Shown here: positions 9,179 to 17,320 of the stretch, piece after piece | How positions within the stretch are numbered: the stretch's first letter is position 1 | Layout of the letters: every line of letters starts with the position of its first letter | Origin: Sulfurospirillum sp036802865 | Lineage (GTDB): Bacteria; Campylobacterota; Campylobacteria; Campylobacterales; Sulfurospirillaceae | DNA: 64,000 nt | Direction of reading: 5' to 3' | Assembly: GCF_036802865.1 (NCBI RefSeq) | Contig: NZ_DAIRVK010000002.1 | Coordinates: forward strand, 620,001-684,000 | The notes under the pieces: model-generated | What the model saw: the letters and a program-made list of their open reading frames with translations, nothing else | Told to the model about the DNA's origin: nothing | The model's database searches: none | Program-made: the position numbers and the translations under genes

Positions 9179-10789
9179 TTAATAATCTGTCTCTTCATCC
9201 ATCGCCACTTTTAAGAGTGCTTTTGCGGCTTCTCTTCCTTCATTAACGATGTGCTTGACTTGAAGTGCTTTAAGAAGTTTTTTCTCATCATAATCACTCG
9301 CTTTGGCAACGATTTTAATCGATGTGTCAAACGATTTTAAAACCTCACAGAGCAATATCAATTTTTTCTCATTGTTTATCGCAATAATAACCGCTTTGGC
9401 CTTTTCAACAAAGGCATTTTGAAGGATGCTTTTTTCCGCTGCATTTCCAAAATAAACAGGTTCACCCCTGCTTTGTCCCAATTTCACAAGGGTAATGTCA
9501 TGCTCCAATACCAAGTAATTCACATTCATTTTTTTAAGACGGTAAACAATCTCTTGCCCGAGTTTTCCATAACCACACACAATAATATGATCTTTAATGC
9601 CTGAAGAGTGAATCATAAAATCACCATTGTTTGGCTCTTTGGTAATGGCATCAACAATTTTTTTCATATTTTTTAAAATAAAAGGTGTCAAAATCATCGA
9701 TAATACAACCGTTACAATCAAAATTTGTGACGTTTTTGTGCTAATAAGATGCGATGAACTGGTCAATGCTAAAATTGCTAAGGAGAACTCTCCACCTTGA
9801 CACAGTGCTAAACCGGTTTTAAGAGCGACTCTACCACCCACTGAGAAAAATAAAATGGCAAAAACAACCAATGTTTTAAATGCCATCATGAGGACTAAAA
9901 AGAATAAAATTGTGCCGTAATTTTGCGCTATTAAACCAAGGTCAATCTGCATACCAACGGTAATAAAAAAGAGACCCAATAAAAGATCACGGAAAGGCAC
10001 AAGATCGGCTTCAATTTGGTGTTTATACTGTGTCTCAGACATCATCATACCTGCCAAAAAAGCACCTAATGAATAAGAAAAGCCTAAAGTATGGGCTAAA
10101 AAAGAAGCTCCAACCACGAGTAATAACACGGAGGCAATGAAAATTTCTTGTGTATCTGCCCAAACCACCAACGATAAAAAGCGATTGAGAAGGTATTTTC
10201 CTACCAAATACATCAATCCTAAAATAATGACAGCACTGTAAAGTGTTTGTAACAAGAGCGATGAAAGCGAACTGGTCTGATTTGAAAAAATGTTAATCAT
10301 CAATAAAATTGGAATAACAGCGATATCTTGAAAAAGTAAAATTCCCAGTGCCTTACGACCATAAATGGTATGAATGGTTCCGCTATCATTGAGGATTTTC
10401 AAAACGATGGCTGTTGAAGAGAGTGCTAATGCGTAACCAATAACAATTGCACTCTTTTTTTCAATACCAAAGAAATACTCAGCACCTAAAGCAATGACAC
10501 CACCAACAAGGGAAACTTGCAACAACCCATAAAAGAAAACATCTTTTTTCATTGCTAAAAGATGTTTAATGGAAAATTCAAGTCCAATGGTAAACATTAA
10601 AAAAACAACACCGAATTCTGCAATATGGTTAAGTGATGTATTATTTTGACCTAATTTATACATGTAAGCAATAGCAAATCCTGTGATGATATAGCCAATA
10701 ATTGTAGGAATATTAAAACGCTTTAATAAAATATTAAAGAGCGTTGCTATAGCAGTTGCACTCAAAATGATTGCTAATAAACTATCCAC
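9179..10789 (-). CDS. KefB-type CPA2 cation/proton antiporter with TrkA-N domain
   Basis: The 536-aa protein has about twelve membrane segments in residues 1-375 with CPA2 motifs (GYIITGF, GVVFLMFTIGLEFS, ALALSSTAIVLKIL, GAFLAGMMMSET). A cytosolic Rossmann RCK-N/TrkA-N domain follows (HIIVCGYGKLGQEIVYRLKK, residues about 397-415). There is no clear TrkA-C domain. Such proteins exchange K+ or Na+ for H+. It lies 2 nt after hspR; as I remember it, kefB also sits beside hspR-cbpA in Campylobacter jejuni, so co-transcription with the heat-shock regulator is likely. Confidence 0.88.
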   Translation of the reverse strand: MDSLLAIILSATAIATLFNILLKRFNIPTIIGYIITGFAIAYMYKLGQNNTSLNHIAEFGVVFLMFTIGLEFSIKHLLAMKKDVFFYGLLQVSLVGGVIALGAEYFFGIEKKSAIVIGYALALSSTAIVLKILNDSGTIHTIYGRKALGILLFQDIAVIPILLMINIFSNQTSSLSSLLLQTLYSAVIILGLMYLVGKYLLNRFLSLVVWADTQEIFIASVLLLVVGASFLAHTLGFSYSLGAFLAGMMMSETQYKHQIEADLVPFRDLLLGLFFITVGMQIDLGLIAQNYGTILFFLVLMMAFKTLVVFAILFFSVGGRVALKTGLALCQGGEFSLAILALTSSSHLISTKTSQILIVTVVLSMILTPFILKNMKKIVDAITKEPNNGDFMIHSSGIKDHIIVCGYGKLGQEIVYRLKKMNVNYLVLEHDITLVKLGQSRGEPVYFGNAAEKSILQNAFVEKAKAVIIAINNEKKLILLCEVLKSFDTSIKIVAKASDYDEKKLLKALQVKHIVNEGREAAKALLKVAMDEETDY

Positions 10790-10791
10790 CT

Positions 10792-11166
10792 TTACTCCCC
10801 AAATAAAATGATTTCGTAACTATTTTTGTGTTTCACTAACGGATTTTTTGTTTGAGTACTTTTTTTGGTAAGCCCACTCAGTTCAGAGCGTAAACTCTCA
10901 ACCAACGCCTCAAAGTCATCAATTTTATCTTTAAGCTGCATGATAATATCAACCCCCGCAAGGTTGACACCAAGGTCACGTGTGAGTCTCTGAATCATCT
11001 TGATTTTATCAATATCACGTTGTGAGTAGAGCCTCATTTTACCATCGGTTCTTGAAGGCAGAACAAGACCTTCCCTTTCGTATTGACGAAGTGTTTGAGG
11101 GTGAATGGTAAGTACTTTAGCAACAACGCTAATCAAATAGACGGGTTCTTCATATCCATGATGCAT
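10792..11166 (-). CDS. hspR: MerR-family heat-shock repressor HspR
   Basis: The 124-aa protein has a MerR helix-turn-helix: VYLISVVAKVLTIHPQTLRQ, then YEREGLVLPSRTDGKMRLYS (residues about 8-47) and RLTRDLGVNLAGVDIIM, the HspR signature. A C-terminal coiled coil and a short tail follow. HspR represses chaperone genes by binding HAIR inverted repeats, often with DnaK as co-repressor. It lies 19 nt downstream of cbpA, forming the cbpA-hspR pair seen in Campylobacter and Helicobacter. No clear HAIR element was found by eye upstream of cbpA or clpB. Confidence 0.92.
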   Translation of the reverse strand: MHHGYEEPVYLISVVAKVLTIHPQTLRQYEREGLVLPSRTDGKMRLYSQRDIDKIKMIQRLTRDLGVNLAGVDIIMQLKDKIDDFEALVESLRSELSGLTKKSTQTKNPLVKHKNSYEIILFGE

Positions 11167-11185
11167 AACATACTCCTCGTGCGTT

Positions 11186-12070
11186 TTAGTTTGGTAAATT
11201 TTCTTCCATCATTGCTTTTAAAGCGTTATCCAATGAAGCAAGAGGAGGAAGAACAATGTTGGCTACTAAAAATAAATCACCCTTGCTTTGCGTTTTACGA
11301 TTCAACGCCCCATACTCTTTCACTCTAAATTTTTGTCCATTTTTCGTATCTTCTTTTACTTTGAGGGTAATCTCTTTGTAAAGTGTATCTAGCGCAATTT
11401 TACCGCCAAACAGTGCCGTTTTTAGAGGTATATCAATCGTTTTAATAAGATCATCACCCTCTCTGGTGTATTCAGGACTTGATGCTACTTCGACACTTAA
11501 GATAAGATCGCCTTTTTGACCTTGAAACGATTTACCCTTCTCTTTAACGCGCATCTTTTCACCGTTTTTAATGCCTGCTGGAATTTTTACATCAAAACTC
11601 TCATTATTGTAAGAGAGTGAATGTTTCCCACCTAAAATAGCAACATTAAAAGGAATAACAATTTTGGCACTGACATCTAAGTCTGGCTCGCTATAGCCTC
11701 CAAAGCCACCGCCACCGAAACCTCCAAAGCCGCCTCGTCCATTGCTAAAACCGCCGAAACCTCCAGCGCCACCGCCACCAAAAATACTGCGTAGAATGTC
11801 ATCTAAATTTGCACCACCTTGGGAATGCGCAAAATCATGGAAATTTTGTCCACCAAACATACTATCACCGTATTGATCATACTGCCTTCGTTTTTGCTCA
11901 TCACTTAGAATTTCATAGGCCGCATTAATTTCTTTAAATTTTTCTTCAGCTCCAGCATCTTTGTTGATGTCTGGATGATATTTACGTGCCAATCTTCGAT
12001 AAGCTTTTTTAATCTCCTCAGCACTTGCATCAGATGCAACATCTAACGTCTCATATAAACTCTTACTCAT
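11186..12070 (-). CDS. cbpA: DnaJ-class co-chaperone CbpA
   Basis: The 294-aa protein has an N-terminal J domain with RKYHPDINKD (the HPD motif) at about residues 29-38, a Gly/Phe-rich linker (residues about 90-130) and two DnaJ C-terminal substrate-binding domains. There is no zinc-binding cysteine domain, so it is the CbpA (type II) class. It works with DnaK in protein folding. It leads the cbpA-hspR-antiporter operon, preceded by a good sigma70-type promoter at 12121-12150. Confidence 0.93.
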   Translation of the reverse strand: MSKSLYETLDVASDASAEEIKKAYRRLARKYHPDINKDAGAEEKFKEINAAYEILSDEQKRRQYDQYGDSMFGGQNFHDFAHSQGGANLDDILRSIFGGGGAGGFGGFSNGRGGFGGFGGGGFGGYSEPDLDVSAKIVIPFNVAILGGKHSLSYNNESFDVKIPAGIKNGEKMRVKEKGKSFQGQKGDLILSVEVASSPEYTREGDDLIKTIDIPLKTALFGGKIALDTLYKEITLKVKEDTKNGQKFRVKEYGALNRKTQSKGDLFLVANIVLPPLASLDNALKAMMEENLPN

Positions 12071-12120
12071 GGGTATTAACCTTGTTTTGGACTCTTTTTA
12101 ATCCATTAATATTTATAGTG

Positions 12121-12150
12121 ATTATAACATAAAAGTTTAGTCTTGGTCAA
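12121..12150 (-). promoter_or_regulatory. Sigma70-type promoter of cbpA-hspR
   Basis: Read on the minus strand, TTGACC (12150-12145) and TATAAT (12126-12121) are separated by 18 bases, 50 bases upstream of the cbpA start. Both hexamers are near consensus. Confidence 0.6.
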
Positions 12151-12203
12151 TCAACTTATGCACTTCTTTTCTTAATATTTACTTTATATTTACCTCTCTC
12201 CTT

Positions 12204-12234
12204 TATAATGCTAAATACCAAAACTACTAAGGAG
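12204..12234 (+). promoter_or_regulatory. -10 box and ribosome binding site of htrA
   Basis: A perfect TATAAT lies at 12204-12209 and a strong Shine-Dalgarno AAGGAG at 12229-12234, seven bases before the htrA ATG at 12242. The short leader implies transcription starting near 12216. No strong -35 is seen, which is usual in Campylobacterota. Confidence 0.55.
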
Positions 12235-12241
12235 TTTTAGA

Positions 12242-13663
12242 ATGAAAAAGATTATTTTACTATCCTTTCTTGCGACTCTTTCGCTCTTTGCAGCGACTGC
12301 TGACATTGCACAAATACCTAAAGATTCTCAACGCATCGAAGCAACAGCTCCCAATGTTATACTTTCTTACAATAACGCCGTTAAAGATATTAAAAAAAGT
12401 GTTGTTAACATTTCTACTACGAAAAAAAGCAAACAAAATGACCAACTCAATGAACTCATGCAAAATCCGTTCTTTAAAGAGTTTTTTGGAAATAAAATGC
12501 CTGAGCTAAAGCAACAAGAGCGTAAATCACATTCTTTGGGTTCGGGTGTTGTCATCGCAAGCAATGGATTTATTATTACGAATTACCATGTTATAGAAGG
12601 GGCTGAAGAGATTGTCATTACCCTTCCAGATGATGAAAAAGAGTATAAAGCCAAAGTTATTGGGGAAGATCCTAAAACAGATCTTGCTGTTGTGAAAATT
12701 GAAGCAAAAGATTTGCAAGTGGCCAAGTTTGGGGATTCGTCAAATCTGCTTGAAGGTGACGTGGTCTTTGCCATTGGAAATCCATTTGGCGTGGGTGAAA
12801 CCATTACACACGGGATTATCTCCGCACTCAATAAAAACAATGTTGGACTCAATCAGTACGAGAACTTCATCCAAACAGACGCATCCATTAACCCAGGAAA
12901 CTCAGGGGGCGCATTGGTGGATACCAGAGGTGCACTCATTGGTATCAACAGTGCCATTCTCTCCAAAAGTGGGGGCAATAATGGCATAGGTTTTGCCATA
13001 CCTTCCAATATGGTACAAAAAATCGCTGCTTCATTGATTGAAAGCGGTAAAATTGATCGAGGTTTTATGGGTGTTTCCATCTCGGATCTCACCAATGATC
13101 TAAAAGAATTGTATGAAAACAAACAAGGTGCACTCATCTTAATGATCGAGAAAAATTCTCCTGCCGAGAAAGGTGGTCTTCAAGTCTCAGACTTGATTAT
13201 TGAAGTGGATGGTGTCAAAATCAAAAACTCCAATGAGCTTAAAAACACTGTTGCAGCTATTGCTCCAGATAAAATCATAACCATCACCTATGAACGCGAT
13301 AAAAAAGTAAAATCAACTAAGATAAAACTTGCAAAAATGGATGCTGAAAAAGCAACCAGTGATGTTGAAGGAAAGGCTAATACGAGCCCTGTTGAAGGGC
13401 TAACTCTTTTAGAGATCAACGACAAAACCAGAGCACAATACCAAATCCCTAAAGAGATTGAAGGTGTACTTGTTTTAGACGTAAAAGATGGTTCTAAGGC
13501 TGAAAAAATGGGCTTCAAAGAAGGAGATATTATTATTCAAGTTGAACAGATACGTGTTGCTTCTTTAAAAGATTTAAACAATGCTCTTAAAGAGTATAAA
13601 AGTAGTAAAAAGCGTGTCATTATCAACCGTCAGAATTATCGCGCAATCCTTGTTATGCCATGA
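12242..13663 (+). CDS. htrA: Periplasmic serine protease/chaperone HtrA (DegP family)
   Basis: The 473-aa protein has a signal peptide (MKKIILLSFLATLSLFAATA). The trypsin-like domain shows the catalytic triad: His in TNYHVIEGAEE, Asp in KTDLAVVKI, Ser in DASINPGNSGGALVD. Two PDZ domains follow (GFMGVSISDL and the C-terminal GVLVLDVKDGSKAEKMGF). It degrades or refolds misfolded periplasmic proteins. It lies upstream of the cprRS-type pair, as in Campylobacter jejuni, where the CprRS regulon is linked to envelope stress. Confidence 0.95.
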   Translation: MKKIILLSFLATLSLFAATADIAQIPKDSQRIEATAPNVILSYNNAVKDIKKSVVNISTTKKSKQNDQLNELMQNPFFKEFFGNKMPELKQQERKSHSLGSGVVIASNGFIITNYHVIEGAEEIVITLPDDEKEYKAKVIGEDPKTDLAVVKIEAKDLQVAKFGDSSNLLEGDVVFAIGNPFGVGETITHGIISALNKNNVGLNQYENFIQTDASINPGNSGGALVDTRGALIGINSAILSKSGGNNGIGFAIPSNMVQKIAASLIESGKIDRGFMGVSISDLTNDLKELYENKQGALILMIEKNSPAEKGGLQVSDLIIEVDGVKIKNSNELKNTVAAIAPDKIITITYERDKKVKSTKIKLAKMDAEKATSDVEGKANTSPVEGLTLLEINDKTRAQYQIPKEIEGVLVLDVKDGSKAEKMGFKEGDIIIQVEQIRVASLKDLNNALKEYKSSKKRVIINRQNYRAILVMP

Positions 13664-13691
13664 TATTTAGGAGGCAAAAGCCTCCTAAATA
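13664..13691 (+). terminator. Perfect 12-bp hairpin between htrA and cprR
   Basis: TATTTAGGAGGC (13664-13675), loop AAAA, GCCTCCTAAATA (13680-13691): a perfect stem with a tetraloop, starting at the htrA stop. It has no T-tract after it, and TATAAT at 13694-13699 follows immediately, so it may attenuate or protect the mRNA end while cprR starts from its own promoter. Confidence 0.65.
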
Positions 13692-13728
13692 AGCTATAAT
13701 ACCCGCCACATGTAAGAGGAGTTTGCGT

Positions 13729-14409
13729 ATGACCAATATTTTGATGATTGAAGATGATTTGGAGCTTGCTGAGATTTTAATGGAGTATCTTGAACAGTTT
13801 GATATTGCTATTACCATTGCCGATGATCCTTATTTAGGGCTTTCTACTCTCGACACCAAAAAATTTGATCTCGTCATTCTTGATCTTACACTTCCGGGGC
13901 TGGATGGTCTTGAAGTGTGTAAAGAGATTCGCAAACGCCATACCGTACCTATCATCATCTCTTCTGCACGTACCGATATTACCGACAAAGTCACCGCTTT
14001 AGAGAATGGTGCGGATGATTATCTGCCTAAGCCTTACAACCCAAGAGAACTCCAAGCGCGTATTATGAGTTTACTACGTAGACAAAAAGGGGTTATTGCT
14101 ACAGAGCAAAGTGTGCAAAAACCAAAAGATCTGGTTTTAAATGAAGAACAAATGCTTATTGCATTACGAGGTAAAGAGCTCCATTTAACTGCAGCAGAAT
14201 ACGGAATCCTAGGCTATTTGATGAAAAAAGAAGGTGGGGTTGTCTCACGTGAGGAGCTTATCTACAACATCGAAGCTATCAGTGAAGAAACAACCAATAA
14301 AAGCATCGATGTCATTATTGGGCGTATTCGTCAGAAGCTTGGTGAAAACCCGAAAGAACCAACATACATTCATGCCGTTCGTGGCGTGGGATACAAGTTT
14401 TTACAATGA
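13729..14409 (+). CDS. cprR: OmpR-family response regulator, CprR-like
   Basis: The receiver domain has IEDD, the phospho-acceptor aspartate in LVILDLTLPGLDG (about residue 51), ISSARTD and DDYLPKPYNPREL. The C-terminal winged helix has LTAAEYGILGYLM and SIDVIIGRIRQKLGENPKEP, then VRGVGYKF. The ATG at 13729 is preceded by AAGAGGAG with good spacing; a TTG two codons earlier is possible. It is followed by its histidine kinase with a 4-nt overlap. The name CprR rests on the htrA-cprR-cprS order of Campylobacter jejuni. Confidence 0.88.
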   Translation: MTNILMIEDDLELAEILMEYLEQFDIAITIADDPYLGLSTLDTKKFDLVILDLTLPGLDGLEVCKEIRKRHTVPIIISSARTDITDKVTALENGADDYLPKPYNPRELQARIMSLLRRQKGVIATEQSVQKPKDLVLNEEQMLIALRGKELHLTAAEYGILGYLMKKEGGVVSREELIYNIEAISEETTNKSIDVIIGRIRQKLGENPKEPTYIHAVRGVGYKFLQ

Positions 14410-15638
14410 CAAAATCTTCCATTTTTTACAGCATTACCTTTATTTTTTCGCTCAGTATCATTAGTATCTTTTTGGCACTTCTTTTTTTGTTAGAGTATGA
14501 CAAACAAACGTACACAGAGAAGCTCAATACAAAGTACTCCATCATTGCACGTGCAACCTTATTTCATCTCAATAATTTTATAACCAATGAAGAGCTTAAG
14601 AAGCAGGTACAAGGGTACCAAATGCGTGAAATTACCGATAAAGAGATGCAAAACATCATTATCAAAAACGCACAAATTATTCAAAAAATTTCAGATCGTA
14701 TTGGAACCAGTGCCATTTTGCGTTATGACAATAGCCATTACCTCCATATTGAGACAAAATACTCATCGTTGCTTCTTAAAGATGAAGATTTTCAACCCTA
14801 TCGTTACGATCTCATTAAAGTCATTTTTGGTATTGTTTTTGCCATTATTATCATTGCTTATATCCTTACAATTCGTAAGCTTAAACCTTTACGTAAACTC
14901 AAACGCCAAATGGACCGTTTTGCTAAAGGCGATCTTGATATTAACTGCAAAACGGACGGAGAAGACGAAATATCACAAGTGGCGAACTCTTTTCACAATG
15001 CCGTCGAACAAATCAATAAACTGAATCACTCAAGACAACTTTTCTTACGCAACATTATGCATGAACTCAAAACACCTATCACTAAAGGACGTATTAGTGC
15101 TGAGATGCTTGAAAATGGCAAACAACGTGATCGTTTAATTGGTACATTTGAAAAGCTTGAACTCCTTATTAACGAGTTTGCTTCGATTGAACAGATAACA
15201 TCAGGCGAAGGGCTTAAAAATGTCAAACCTTACCGTTTGGTTGATATGCTCGATGAATCAATTGATCTAGCCATGATTTCACCATCGCAAATAGAAATTG
15301 AACTCGATGATGAGATCATTTTGAATGTAGATTTTAGACTCTTTACAACTGCTATGAAAAATGTGATTGATAATGGCATCAAATACTCTATTGATCAAAC
15401 CATAAAAATCATTGCAACAAAAGAAAAAATTTCTTTTGTTAGCCAAGGAAAACCCCTAAAATACGACCTAGAATACTATTTAGAACCTTTTGTTCAGGAA
15501 AAAAACTCTCATCAAAGCTTTGGCTTAGGACTCTATATCGTCTATCATATTATCAAAGCGCATCATATTATCTTTACCTACGAACACAAAGATGGATATA
15601 ATTATTTTAATTTTGAAAAAATTGAAACGTTAGAGTAG
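14406..15638 (+). CDS. cprS: Sensor histidine kinase, CprS/ArsS-like
   Basis: The 410-aa protein has an N-terminal membrane segment (about residues 8-28), a periplasmic sensor of about 110 residues, a second segment (about 135-155), a HAMP region, the H box NIMHELKTPITKGR with the phospho-accepting His (about residue 219), an N box VIDNGIKYS and a G box FGLGLYIVYHI. It overlaps the response regulator gene by 4 nt, so they form a two-component pair. The signal is unknown; homologues in Campylobacter affect biofilm and envelope functions. Confidence 0.87.
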   Translation: MTKSSIFYSITFIFSLSIISIFLALLFLLEYDKQTYTEKLNTKYSIIARATLFHLNNFITNEELKKQVQGYQMREITDKEMQNIIIKNAQIIQKISDRIGTSAILRYDNSHYLHIETKYSSLLLKDEDFQPYRYDLIKVIFGIVFAIIIIAYILTIRKLKPLRKLKRQMDRFAKGDLDINCKTDGEDEISQVANSFHNAVEQINKLNHSRQLFLRNIMHELKTPITKGRISAEMLENGKQRDRLIGTFEKLELLINEFASIEQITSGEGLKNVKPYRLVDMLDESIDLAMISPSQIEIELDDEIILNVDFRLFTTAMKNVIDNGIKYSIDQTIKIIATKEKISFVSQGKPLKYDLEYYLEPFVQEKNSHQSFGLGLYIVYHIIKAHHIIFTYEHKDGYNYFNFEKIETLE

Positions 15639-15681
15639 TTTTTAGAGTACAATAAATCAAATGGTATATAAAGGAGTCAGC

Positions 15682-16098
15682 ATGTCTGGTATTGCTTTTT
15701 CAAAGATCAATCTTGCCCATCTTATTGATCATCATATTGCACTTTTAGAGCGCTTTGGAATCAAAGATGAAGTTCCTTTTTCGCTCATTTTCTTTTCATT
15801 GGATGATCGTAAAGAGATGGATAGTCTAGAGATGTTTCAAAATATTCTTAGAAGAACTGATGCAATATTTTGCCACAGTAACCACTATGTTGTGATGCTA
15901 ACAGGAACAGATTGGAATGGTGCAAATGAAGTACTTTCAGGTATTCAAAGCTTTTTAGGTCAAGAGTCTTATGACAATATTGTCACCTACCCTGAAGATG
16001 GAACAGATGCGGTAGCACTCTTAAAAAAACTACATGATATTGTTGAAAAAAATTGTGATATAACAACAGATCTACTAAAAACTGAAGTAGGCTTATAA
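15682..16098 (+). CDS. Small cytosolic protein, possibly a degenerate GGDEF-like domain
   Basis: The ATG at 15682 is preceded by AAGGAG, giving 138 aa beginning MSGIAFSKINLAHLIDHHIA; an in-frame ATG at 15661 has no ribosome site. The segment VPFSLIFFSLDD...RRTDAIFCHSNHYVVMLTGTDWNGANEVL resembles the strand order of a nucleotide-cyclase (GGDEF) fold with the active-site motif lost; this is a weak, by-eye likeness. It lies directly after cprS (43-nt gap) and may be co-transcribed. I do not know its function. Confidence 0.6.
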   Translation: MSGIAFSKINLAHLIDHHIALLERFGIKDEVPFSLIFFSLDDRKEMDSLEMFQNILRRTDAIFCHSNHYVVMLTGTDWNGANEVLSGIQSFLGQESYDNIVTYPEDGTDAVALLKKLHDIVEKNCDITTDLLKTEVGL

Positions 16099-16108
16099 CA
16101 GCCTACTT
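16085..16108. terminator. Bidirectional hairpin terminator
   Basis: AAGTAGGCT (16085-16093) pairs with AGCCTACTT (16100-16108) around a 6-base loop, followed by a short T run. It sits between two convergent genes and overlaps the 3' end of the upstream one. Confidence 0.65.
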
Positions 16109-17311
16109 TTACTCGTTTCGCAGTGTATCTAAAACATTAATTTGCGTTGCTTTATATGCAGGATAATACGAAGATAGCGCTACAATAACACTTGTCCCCA
16201 CCACAATCAATACAAAATCAAGCATTGAAAGATCAAGAGGCAATCTTGCCGTTCCATAAACATCCGCTGGAAGTGAAATAATGTCAAATGAACCTAGCAC
16301 AAACAGTGTTAATGAGCCTAATACAATACCAAAAAGCATTCCACCACCGCCGATGACAAGCCCTAGATAGAAAAAGGTATTCTTAATCTCTTTCTTATAA
16401 GCACCCAAAGAGAGCAAAAGTGCAATCTCTTTACGTCTATTCATAACCGTCATTAAAAGCGAACTGATAATATTTAACGATGCAATCAAGATAATTAACA
16501 TTAAAACGATGAAAAGTGCGCGTTTTTCAAGTGCTAAAGCAGCAAAGAAATTCCCATTCATCTGCCACCAACCCACAATACCAAGATCATCAGGAAGCGT
16601 TTTACGTATCTTTTCAATATCAACAAATGGATCGTCAGAGTAGATATGAATACCATCAAAATGACCCTCTTCATACTGCATCACTTGGGCAAGTGAGTCA
16701 AGCGTGGTATACATATAAGCTTTATCGTATGCCATCAACCCTGAGCGAAAAGAGCCTTGATAATTAAAACGTTTCATTTTAGGTATCAAACTCATACCAC
16801 CTGGATCATTTTTAGTGAAAATAAGTGTTGCTTTTTCATCAGATGAGAACTGATGTATCTTAGCAATTTCACTTCCTGTAATAAGGTCGTATTTGTCGAG
16901 TGTTTTATCTTTAACAGCGGCAGCAACAATGGCGTTAATTTTCGCTTCTTGCTCAAAATTGACACCAAAAAGCATACCGCCTTCTAAGCGATTCCCTTTT
17001 TTAATGATCACTTGTGTTGAAATATAAGGACTGAATTGTAGCTTTGGAAATTGCTCTTTCAACATATTAAGTTGCGTTTGATTAACAGGAGAGAAACTAC
17101 GCGAGTATATGGACAGCGGATAATTCATGGTAAAGAGTTTTTTTTCAAACTCTTTATCAAATCCATTCATAATTGCCATAGCAACCATTAAAACCGTTAA
17201 CCCAATAGCAACGCCAAAGAAGGCTAAAAGTGAAATAACCGTAATAAAAGGTTGAGACTTGTCAAAACGTAAATACTTTTTGACAAGATAGAGACTAAGA
17301 TTGTTCTGCAC
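16109..17311 (-). CDS. LolC/LolE-type lipoprotein-releasing ABC permease
   Basis: The 400-aa protein has the MacB/FtsX layout: an N-terminal membrane segment after YLRFDKSQPFITVISLLAFFG, a long periplasmic domain (about residues 50-260), then three membrane segments (residues about 268-390) ending KATQINVLDTLRNE, the typical LolC/E end. It should release lipoproteins from the inner membrane with LolD. It starts 9 nt after secA, and lolA is encoded divergently on the other side of secA, supporting a Lol role. Confidence 0.87.
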   Translation of the reverse strand: MQNNLSLYLVKKYLRFDKSQPFITVISLLAFFGVAIGLTVLMVAMAIMNGFDKEFEKKLFTMNYPLSIYSRSFSPVNQTQLNMLKEQFPKLQFSPYISTQVIIKKGNRLEGGMLFGVNFEQEAKINAIVAAAVKDKTLDKYDLITGSEIAKIHQFSSDEKATLIFTKNDPGGMSLIPKMKRFNYQGSFRSGLMAYDKAYMYTTLDSLAQVMQYEEGHFDGIHIYSDDPFVDIEKIRKTLPDDLGIVGWWQMNGNFFAALALEKRALFIVLMLIILIASLNIISSLLMTVMNRRKEIALLLSLGAYKKEIKNTFFYLGLVIGGGGMLFGIVLGSLTLFVLGSFDIISLPADVYGTARLPLDLSMLDFVLIVVGTSVIVALSSYYPAYKATQINVLDTLRNE

Positions 17312-17320
17312 CCTATTCCC

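Noticed and set aside
13664..13691. Transcription factor operator at the htrA-cprR hairpin
   Set aside because: The perfect stem with a tetraloop at a gene end is better explained as an RNA hairpin.
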